Made by a program: the position numbers and the translations under genes
Shown: positions 1-5,584 of the stretch, piece after piece
Numbering within the stretch: position 1 is the stretch's first letter
Layout: each line of letters starts with the position of its first letter
Notes under the pieces: model-generated
What the model saw: only the letters and a program-made list of their open reading frames with translations
Database searches by the model: none
What the model was told of the DNA's origin: nothing
Origin: Actinomycetes bacterium
GTDB lineage: Bacteria; Actinomycetota; Actinomycetes; Prado026
Direction of reading: 5' to 3'
Length of the DNA: 5,584 bases
Assembly: GCA_025455945.1 (NCBI GenBank)
Contig: JALOLN010000149.1
Coordinates: 1 to 5,584, forward strand

Positions 1-2
1 AC

Positions 3-227
3 GGCTCGATGCGCATCACCTGGTCGGCTCCGGACGCCCAGGGGTACTACACGGAGGTGATCGTGTTCCGTGGTCCCAGCATCGACATCTCGGCCGGTCA
101 GCTGACCTGGTTCACCGGACGGAGGGTCGTCGTCAGGGAGTACAACGCCGACGACGAGGTCGTCGCCGGACCCTTCAGGACGCAGACCGGGCGCACACTG
201 GACGTCTGCGCCGCCCTCGCCGGGTAA
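3..227 (+). CDS. C-terminal part of an unrecognised protein (5'-truncated by window edge)
   Basis: The reading frame is open from the first complete codon to a TAA at 225-227, giving about 74 residues. An ATG at 9 lies inside it, but only eight bases precede it, so no ribosome binding site can be judged. The frame is already open upstream of it (Gly-Ser before the Met), so I treat this as the tail of a longer gene. The piece is rich in beta-prone residues (ITWSAP, YYTEVIVFRG, RRVVVREYN) with acidic turns and a single late Cys (DVCAALAG), consistent with the end of a beta-sandwich or similar domain. No membrane helix or catalytic motif is visible. I do not recognise the family and assign no function. 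It could also be a complete 72-aa protein starting at 9. Confidence 0.55.
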   Translation, partial: GSMRITWSAPDAQGYYTEVIVFRGPSIDISAGQLTWFTGRRVVVREYNADDEVVAGPFRTQTGRTLDVCAALAG

Positions 228-285
228 GGTCCCCGCGGCGGGGTCGCCACGCTCCCTTCGGGGCGGCGGGCGAGTGGGGGTCCGC

Positions 286-313
286 GACAGGGGCCCGGGT
301 ACGGGCCCCTGTC
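286..313 (+). terminator. Perfect 12-bp inverted repeat, probable intrinsic terminator
   Basis: The arms at 286-297 (GACAGGGGCCCG) and 302-313 (CGGGCCCCTGTC) are exact reverse complements with a 4-base GGTA loop, a very stable GC-rich hairpin 59 bases after the stop of the upstream gene. No T-run follows, which is common for actinobacterial terminators of the stem-only type. The repeat ends 25 bases before the predicted -10 box of the next gene. It could therefore overlap that promoter's upstream part, and an operator role is an alternative. Smaller hairpins precede it, including a UUCG-loop stem at 254-263. Confidence 0.5.
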
Positions 314-337
314 CGCCGTCCCCACGCACCGCGCCAC

Positions 338-351
338 TACCGTGGTGGCCA
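338..351 (+). promoter_or_regulatory. Putative -10 box (TACCGT) for a leaderless transcript starting at the ATG
   Basis: TACCGT at 338-343 fits the actinobacterial -10 pattern TANNNT. Seven bases separate it from the A of the ATG at 351, which is where transcription would be expected to begin, so the mRNA would start at or next to the start codon. No good Shine-Dalgarno precedes this ATG apart from a GGTGG run immediately upstream. I see no convincing -35 element. This is inferred from spacing only. Confidence 0.42.
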
Positions 352-908
352 TGGCCGTCTCCTCCGGGCCCACCCCGCTCGGCACACCCGCCCCCGACTT
401 CACCCTCCCCGACCTCGACGGGACGCCGGTCGCCCTCGCCGACTTCGCCAACGAGCCGGCCCTGCTGGTCGCGTTCGTCTGCAACCACTGCCCGTACGTC
501 CGCCACGTGGAGCAGCGCCTCGGCTCCTTCCACGACGCGTTCGAGGGCACCGGGCTGGCCATGGTCGCGATCTGCTCCAACGACGTCGCGGCCTACCCTG
601 ACGACGATGTCCCGCGCCTTCGGGAGCAGGCCGAGCGGGCCGGCTGGCGGTTCCCCTACCTGGTCGACGCCACCCAGGACGTCGCCCGCGCCTACGGCGC
701 CGTCTGCACCCCCGACTTCTTCCTCTTCGACGCCGACCGCAGGCTGGCCTACCGCGGGGCGTTCGACGCCGCTACCCCCGGCAACGCCGAGCGGGTGGAT
801 GGGCACCTGCTCCGCGACGCCGTGAGCAAGGTGCTGGCCGGCCGCGCCGTGCCGCTGCCGCACCGGCCCGCGCTCGGCTGTGGCATCAAGTGGCTGGAGG
901 ATGCATGA
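351..908 (+). CDS. Thioredoxin-fold redox protein (AhpC/TSA-like, CNHCPYV family)
   Basis: Predicted 185-aa cytoplasmic thioredoxin-fold protein of the AhpC/TSA-like redoxin group. The N-terminus carries the usual redoxin opening (APDFTLPDLDG, about residues 14-24). This is followed by a beta strand leading into a CXXC active site, Cys44-Asn-His-Cys47-Pro-Tyr-Val. A later VCTPDFFLFD segment supplies the typical cis-proline region, and the C-terminus ends with GCGIKW, a tail I associate with this subfamily. A disulfide oxidoreductase or peroxide-related role is inferred; the substrate is unknown. There is no signal peptide or membrane helix. ATG 351 is preferred over the in-frame GTGs at 342 and 345 because a TANNNT box sits 7 bases upstream and overlaps them. 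The stop overlaps the start of the carbonic anhydrase gene (ATGA at 905-908), so the two are probably co-translated. Confidence 0.88.
   Translation: MAVSSGPTPLGTPAPDFTLPDLDGTPVALADFANEPALLVAFVCNHCPYVRHVEQRLGSFHDAFEGTGLAMVAICSNDVAAYPDDDVPRLREQAERAGWRFPYLVDATQDVARAYGAVCTPDFFLFDADRRLAYRGAFDAATPGNAERVDGHLLRDAVSKVLAGRAVPLPHRPALGCGIKWLEDA
896..900 (+). promoter_or_regulatory. Ribosome binding site deciding the carbonic anhydrase start
   Basis: GGAGG lies four bases before the ATG at 905, inside the last codons of the upstream gene. It favours that start over the in-frame GTG at 890, which would add five residues (MAGGC) and has no comparable site. Confidence 0.7.
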
Positions 909-1426
909 TCGAGGGATTCGAGGACCTGTTCGAGGCCAACGGCACCTTCGCCAGGACGTTTACCCAGGGTGATCTGCCGGCCCGGGCCGCGCGTGGACTG
1001 GCCGTCATCACCTGCATGGACTCTCGGGTTGACCCGTTCCGGACGCTGGGCATCGGGCCCGGCGACGCGAAGATCCTGCGCAACGCCGGCGCCCGGGTGA
1101 CCGAGGACGTACTGCGCACGCTGGTGCTGGGCGCGTACCTGCTCGGCGTCGAGCGGGTGCTGGTCATGCCTCACACCCACTGCCGGATGGCCGAGTCCAG
1201 CGAAGCGGAGCTGCACGCCCTGATCCAGGAGCGGTACGGCGTCGACACCCGCAGCCTGGAGTTTCGCACCGAGCGCGACCAGGAGGCGGCGCTGCGCCAG
1301 GACCTCGTCCGGATCCGCTCCTTCCCGCTGCTGCCCGCCGGCCTGGTCGTCGGCGGCGCAATCCTCGACGTGAAGACCGGCCGGCTGCGCGCGGTGGACG
1401 ACGTCAGCGGCGCCGAACCATCGTGA
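905..1426 (+). CDS. Beta-class carbonic anhydrase
   Basis: Predicted 173-aa zinc enzyme for reversible CO2 hydration to bicarbonate, cytoplasmic with no signal peptide. The family signatures are clear. CMDSR supplies the first zinc ligand Cys37 and the catalytic Asp39-Arg41 pair. RNAG at 59-62 is a standard active-site segment. HTHC at 90-93 gives His90 and Cys93, the other two ligands. Its short length and arrangement resemble the small mycobacterial enzyme Rv1284 rather than longer plant-type forms. An oddity is the second motif, which reads MPHTHCRM where the textbook form is close to MGHTDCGM. The zinc ligands are intact, but the neighbouring Gly, Asp and Gly are replaced. The gene is coupled to the thioredoxin-like gene by an ATGA overlap. 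Its last 23 bp overlap the convergent gene on the other strand. Activity is inferred; a related non-enzymatic role is less likely. Confidence 0.88.
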   Translation: MIEGFEDLFEANGTFARTFTQGDLPARAARGLAVITCMDSRVDPFRTLGIGPGDAKILRNAGARVTEDVLRTLVLGAYLLGVERVLVMPHTHCRMAESSEAELHALIQERYGVDTRSLEFRTERDQEAALRQDLVRIRSFPLLPAGLVVGGAILDVKTGRLRAVDDVSGAEPS

Positions 1427-1880
1427 ACGGGAACGGCCCCACGAACCGACCGCTGACCGGGAAGAGCAGGACCCCGAGCACCTCGGAGCCCGGCGTCAGC
1501 CACCGAAGCTCGCCTCGGACCCACCGAACCGGCGGCCTGGCACCGGAGTAGTCGACGACGACGGCCGGCCGACCGTCGACCAGCGAGACACCGTCGCCGG
1601 CGGCGGCCGACACGGACTGTTGAACGCCGCCGTCGCGGCGAACCAGGTTGCGCACCATGCCCGAACCCTCGAACTCCTTGCCGCACCAGCCGCGCAGCGG
1701 GGTCAGTGCGTTCATCGCGAGGGTGAGCCGTCGGAGGGACACACGCCCCGCCATCTCGCCGTCCCATCGTCCGACGAGATCGTCGAACTGAGCAACCGGC
1801 GCGCGCTCGAAAGCCCTGCGTGCCTCCCGCATCGACCACTGCTCGGTGGCCGCGTGCACAGGCGTTGCGACCATGACCAT
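1404..1880 (-). CDS. Uncharacterised 158-aa protein, GRW/RGWxGKEF type
   Basis: I cannot name this family with confidence. The N-terminal half has FDDLVGRWDGEM (about residues 32-43) and then RGWCGKEFEG (about 63-72). The second half is beta-rich, with DGRPAVVVDYSG, a Trp-rich RWVRGELRWL stretch, and a GPFPFTMVRR end. The order of a GRWxG element, a GWxGKxF element and a beta-rich C-terminal region recalls GXWXG plus DUF4334 proteins, but this is resemblance by eye. No catalytic set, signal peptide or membrane helix is evident. Two starts compete: ATG 1880 has an AGGAGG only three bases away, and ATG 1874 has it nine bases away, which is better spacing and gives 156 aa. The gene lies 88 bp after the small membrane protein gene on the same strand, so it may belong to the parE transcript, or it may have its own promoter. 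Its 3' end overlaps the carbonic anhydrase gene tail to tail. Confidence 0.75.
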   Translation of the reverse strand: MVMVATPVHAATEQWSMREARRAFERAPVAQFDDLVGRWDGEMAGRVSLRRLTLAMNALTPLRGWCGKEFEGSGMVRNLVRRDGGVQQSVSAAAGDGVSLVDGRPAVVVDYSGARPPVRWVRGELRWLTPGSEVLGVLLFPVSGRFVGPFPFTMVRRR

Positions 1881-1883
1881 CTG

Positions 1884-1889
1884 CCTCCT
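1884..1889 (-). promoter_or_regulatory. Strong Shine-Dalgarno (AGGAGG) with two possible starts
   Basis: Read on the minus strand, a full AGGAGG is followed by CAG, ATG 1880, GTC and ATG 1874. Spacing is 3 bases to the first ATG and 9 to the second, so the second may be the true start. The strength of the site supports the gene being real and independently translated. Confidence 0.6.
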
Positions 1890-1930
1890 GCCGCCACCCT
1901 CATCGTCGGCGCAGCCCGGCGGGCAGGGCA

Positions 1931-1945
1931 GAGGCCTTCGGCCCC
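1931..1945 (-). terminator. Weak hairpin after the small membrane protein gene
   Basis: GGCC at 1933-1936 and 1940-1943 pair around a 3-base loop, and on the minus-strand RNA the stem gains one G-U and one G-C pair. It sits 23 bases after the stop at 1969. There is no T-run. It may be a partial terminator between the parE unit and the downstream 158-aa gene, but a stem this short in such GC-rich DNA could be chance. Confidence 0.22.
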
Positions 1946-1968
1946 GGGCAGCCGCCAGCGGTCCAGGC

Positions 1969-2238
1969 TCAGCGGCGGCTGAACCGGCCGCCGGCGTAGG
2001 ACGCGAAGTCGGCCAGGACGCCGAACGCCACGAGGAAGATGCCGAACCCGCTGATCCCCTCGGTGGGCGAGTAGCACAGCGCGTACATCAACGCGGTCCA
2101 CGGCAGGAGGACCAGCCCGAGCAGCGGCACCCAGAAGTCCCCGTCGAACGCCAGGTCGACCTGGTCGGTGAACAGCCAGGTGAACACGAACGCGACCCGC
2201 GGGCCGATGAGGGCCATCAGCGCGACGATGCAGCACAC
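1969..2238 (-). CDS. Small conserved actinobacterial membrane protein (MCC... type, two helices)
   Basis: Predicted 89-aa integral membrane protein. The chosen GTG start at 2238 gives MCCIVALMALIGPRVAFVFT, an opening I recognise from short actinobacterial proteins that begin MCC and contain a GPR motif soon after. Helix 1 covers about residues 4-22. A polar stretch rich in Asp follows (DQVDLAFDGD), then a hydrophobic span about 36-55 with LLPWTALMYAL, and a further hydrophobic stretch about 64-80 ending SYAGGRFSRR. Two to three membrane spans are therefore possible. The function is unknown. The gene begins 11 bp after the parE stop on the same strand, with only a weak GGG upstream, so translation probably depends on coupling with parE. 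An internal ATG at 2217 is a weaker alternative because it would lose the conserved MCC start. Confidence 0.82.
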   Translation of the reverse strand: MCCIVALMALIGPRVAFVFTWLFTDQVDLAFDGDFWVPLLGLVLLPWTALMYALCYSPTEGISGFGIFLVAFGVLADFASYAGGRFSRR

Positions 2239-2249
2239 GTCGCCCGAGC

Positions 2250-4333
<2,084 letters not shown>

Positions 4334-4334
<1 letters not shown>

Positions 4335-4348
4335 GGCTCAGGAGGTTA
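4334..4348 (-). promoter_or_regulatory. Putative parE promoter -10 box (TAACCT), leaderless arrangement
   Basis: On the minus strand TAACCT occupies 4348-4343 and fits TANNNT. Eight bases later comes the GTG start at 4334. The bases between contain CCT and GAG and no usable Shine-Dalgarno, so transcription probably begins at or just before the GTG. A -35 candidate, CTGATG at 4371-4366 with a 17-base spacer, matches the TTGACA consensus in only three of six positions. Inferred from spacing. Confidence 0.42.
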
Positions 4349-4513
4349 CCCGCGGCTGCCGACATCATCAGTGCAGCCACGCGCAGGATCCCCAGTTCGT
4401 GCGCTTGTGACGGTTCTGCGGACAGCGAACCGACACGCCAGGACCTGCGGGAAGCCCAGCGGGGTGCGACGATGTTGTGCAGGGTGACACCAGGCGACCC
4501 ACCCGGAGGCGAC
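4335..4513 (+). other. Divergent intergenic region between parE and the DUF7455 gene
   Basis: This 179-bp stretch must hold the promoters of both flanking genes. The parE -10 candidate is at 4343-4348 on the minus strand. On the plus side the only weak candidate I see is GACGAT at 4468-4473, without a convincing -35. No long inverted repeat, riboswitch-like fold or small ORF with coding bias was seen. Confidence 0.5.
4505..4509 (+). promoter_or_regulatory. Ribosome binding site that sets the DUF7455 start
   Basis: GGAGG is four bases ahead of GTG 4514. The same frame is open much further upstream with an ATG at 4214, but that longer reading overlaps the parE start region and encodes Pro/Arg/Ser-rich noise. 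The site supports the short 66-aa form. Confidence 0.75.
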
Positions 4514-4714
4514 GTGACGACAGCTCTGGCCCCGAACACCGCACCGTTGACCGCTGCCGACCGCTGCGACCGTTGCGGCGCTCAGGCGTTCGTGCGGTTC
4601 ACCCTCGCGGCCGGTGGCGAGCTGCTCTTCTGCGCCCACCACGCCGCCGAGCACGGCCCCGCGCTCGAGGCGCGGGGCGCAATCGCTCACGACGAGCGCG
4701 AGCGGATCGTCTAG
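4514..4714 (+). CDS. DUF7455-type small zinc-binding protein
   Basis: Predicted 66-aa cytoplasmic protein. The core PLTAADRCDRCGAQAFVRFT and GGELLFCAHHAAEH is the pattern of actinobacterial DUF7455 proteins. Cys18 and Cys21 form one half of a zinc knuckle; Cys40 with His42 or His43 would form the other. The rest is a short acidic C-terminal helix (HDERERIV). The molecular role of the family is unknown to me; the fold suggests a structural zinc ribbon involved in binding protein or nucleic acid, which is inference. The gene is divergent from parE, and I recall the same neighbourhood near parE and the principal sigma factor gene in streptomycetes, so the location looks conserved. Its stop is 10 bp from the stop of the probable convergent small ORF. 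Confidence 0.9.
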   Translation: MTTALAPNTAPLTAADRCDRCGAQAFVRFTLAAGGELLFCAHHAAEHGPALEARGAIAHDERERIV

Positions 4715-4724
4715 GTCCGGCTGG

Positions 4725-4868
4725 CTAGGCCTTCGGACGCCGCGACCGCGTGTCGGTCCGGGGGACCGACGCCGTCGGACGCGTGGCCGGTCCACGCCGG
4801 CGTGAGCGCCTGAGCGCGACCCGCATGCGCTGGTCGTGGTTGGCGTCGGGCATCCATCCCGATGGCAT
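4725..4868 (-). CDS. Probable small arginine-rich protein (47 aa)
   Basis: This is a short minus-strand ORF starting MPSGWMPDANHDQRMRVALR, followed by RSRRRGPATRP and ending TRSRRPKA. It contains 12 arginines and no acidic residues beyond three Asp. By my count 40 of 47 codons end in G or C, clearly more than in the neighbouring minus-strand frame that covers the same bases. A GGAG lies three bases before ATG 4868 and an AGAGGGG run about nine bases before it. GTG 4877 (50 aa) and ATG 4853 (42 aa) are alternatives. The ORF fills the gap neatly: its stop is 10 bp from the DUF7455 stop, and it diverges from the dipeptidase gene across 113 bp. The function is unknown; the charge suggests nucleic-acid or ribosome contact, which is speculation. 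A hairpin inside it could instead mean the region is only a terminator. Confidence 0.48.
   Translation of the reverse strand: MPSGWMPDANHDQRMRVALRRSRRRGPATRPTASVPRTDTRSRRPKA
4752..4770 (+). terminator. 8-bp perfect inverted repeat after the DUF7455 gene
   Basis: GTCGGTCC at 4752-4759 and GGACCGAC at 4763-4770 are exact reverse complements around GGG, beginning 38 bases after the DUF7455 stop. It could end that transcript. It lies wholly inside the probable minus-strand small ORF, where it encodes the VPRTD segment. There is no T-run, and the loop is short. Confidence 0.35.
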
Positions 4869-4968
4869 CGTCTCCACCCCCTCTCGTCCGCCTCCATTCT
4901 CCTGCGCCAGCGGTCCCGACGGCTGAGCCGGAGGTCCCGCACGCCTGCCCGCGCGACGCCCGGCGTGA

Positions 4969-4982
4969 CAGCATCACCCCCG
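4969..4982 (+). promoter_or_regulatory. Possible -10 box before the dipeptidase start
   Basis: CAGCAT at 4969-4974 matches the A and final T of TANNNT, and lies seven bases before GTG 4982, the same geometry as the starts at 351 and 4334. No Shine-Dalgarno precedes the GTG (the bases just before it are CACCCCC). Weak on its own. Confidence 0.3.
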
Positions 4983-5584
4983 TGGACTACCCGGACGCGC
5001 TGCGCCACGCGCTGGTCCTGCTCACCCAGCACCCGGTGCTGGACACCCACAACGACCTGCCGTTCGCGCTGCGCAGCCGGGCCGGCGGCGACGCGACCGC
5101 GGCGGTCGGGGCACTCGTCGAGGTCGGTGAGGGCCTGGACGGCACGCAGACCGACCTGCCCCGGCTGCGGCTCGGGCGGGTCGGCGGCCAGTTCTGGTCG
5201 GCCTACGTGCCCGCCTCCTGGGAGGGCGACCGCGCGGTGGCCGCCACCCTGGAGCAGATCGGCCTGATCCGCGAGATGGTGGCGGTGCACCCGCACGAGC
5301 TGGCCTGGTGCGAGACCGCCGACGACGTCGTGACGGCCATGGCGGAGGGGCGGATCGCATCCCTCGTCGGGCTTGAGGGCGGCCACTCCGTCGGCGGGTC
5401 ACTGGAGACCCTGCGGACGATGCACCAGTTGGGGGCCCGGTACCTCACCCTCACCCACAACGACACGACCGCCTGGGCCGACTCGGCGACCGACGAGCCG
5501 CGGCACGGGGGCCTGAGCGACGAGGGCCGGGACGTCGTCCGGGAGCTGAACCGGCTCGGCATGCTCGTGGACCTCTCCCACGTG
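4982..5584 (+). CDS. Membrane dipeptidase / renal dipeptidase-like peptidase M19, N-terminal part (3'-truncated)
   Basis: This frame runs uninterrupted from GTG 4982 to the window edge, encoding 201 residues of a family usually about 350-400 aa long, so roughly half is present. The family comprises TIM-barrel zinc dipeptidases that hydrolyse dipeptides, some also D-amino-acid-containing or beta-lactam-like substrates. LDTHNDLPFALR supplies the first metal pair, His23 and Asp25. LVGLEGGHSVG supplies Glu132, the expected bridging glutamate. YLTLTHND follows at 154-161, and GLSDEGRDVVRELNRLGMLVDLSHV ends with His200, a third expected ligand. The remaining zinc histidine would lie beyond the window. 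No signal peptide is visible, so a cytoplasmic enzyme is likely. No in-frame start codon was seen in the roughly 90 bases upstream of GTG 4982, and placing HxD about 23 residues in is normal. The substrate cannot be told from this half. Confidence 0.92.
   Translation, partial: MDYPDALRHALVLLTQHPVLDTHNDLPFALRSRAGGDATAAVGALVEVGEGLDGTQTDLPRLRLGRVGGQFWSAYVPASWEGDRAVAATLEQIGLIREMVAVHPHELAWCETADDVVTAMAEGRIASLVGLEGGHSVGGSLETLRTMHQLGARYLTLTHNDTTAWADSATDEPRHGGLSDEGRDVVRELNRLGMLVDLSHV

Noticed and set aside
233..245. CCCCGCGGCGGGG palindrome after the first stop
   Set aside because: Only a four-base stem can form with a workable loop. It is common by chance at this GC level, and the 286-313 repeat is far stronger.
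98..580. Minus-strand open frame crossing the first gap and the thioredoxin-like gene
   Set aside because: Shadow of the conserved plus-strand frame; no motifs.
4711..4977. 88-codon minus-strand frame over the DUF7455-dipeptidase gap
   Set aside because: Third-position G/C is lower than in the overlapping 47-codon frame, and the product has no pattern. The 47-aa ORF is the better candidate.

Overview
The window is high-GC DNA with strong G/C preference at third codon positions, GTG as well as ATG starts, and several genes whose start codon lies 7-8 bases after a TANNNT-like -10 box. These traits, together with a Streptomyces-type second GyrB/ParE, a DUF7455 zinc protein and a small 'MCC' membrane protein, point to an actinomycete (Actinomycetota). 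I cannot fix the genus.

Layout, left to right. (1) 3-227 (+): the 3' end of an unrecognised gene, followed by a hairpin-rich gap with a perfect 12-bp inverted repeat that probably ends its transcript. (2) 351-908 and 905-1426 (+): a two-gene unit, a thioredoxin-fold redox protein followed by a beta-class carbonic anhydrase, joined by an ATGA start/stop overlap. (3) 1404-1880 (-): an uncharacterised 158-aa protein whose last 23 bp overlap the carbonic anhydrase tail. (4) 1969-2238 (-): an 89-aa two-helix membrane protein, 11 bp after parE. (5) 2250-4334 (-): a complete 694-aa type IIA topoisomerase B subunit (ParE/ParY/GyrB2). (6) 4514-4714 (+): a 66-aa DUF7455 zinc protein, divergent from parE across about 180 bp. 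(7) 4725-4868 (-): a probable 47-aa arginine-rich protein. (8) 4982-5584 (+): the first 201 residues of a membrane-dipeptidase-type peptidase (M19), cut by the window end.

Functionally the centre is chromosome housekeeping: the topoisomerase B subunit with a small membrane protein likely co-transcribed, and a conserved zinc protein facing away from it. The redox/carbonic-anhydrase pair and the dipeptidase look like ordinary metabolic genes. I see no insertion sequence, integrase, CRISPR array, tRNA, rRNA or toxin-antitoxin pair. I also see no clear evidence of a new multi-gene system. The most worthwhile leads are the unannotated small basic ORF with a hairpin inside it, the leaderless-type starts, the small membrane protein behind parE, and the uncharacterised GRW/GKEF protein.
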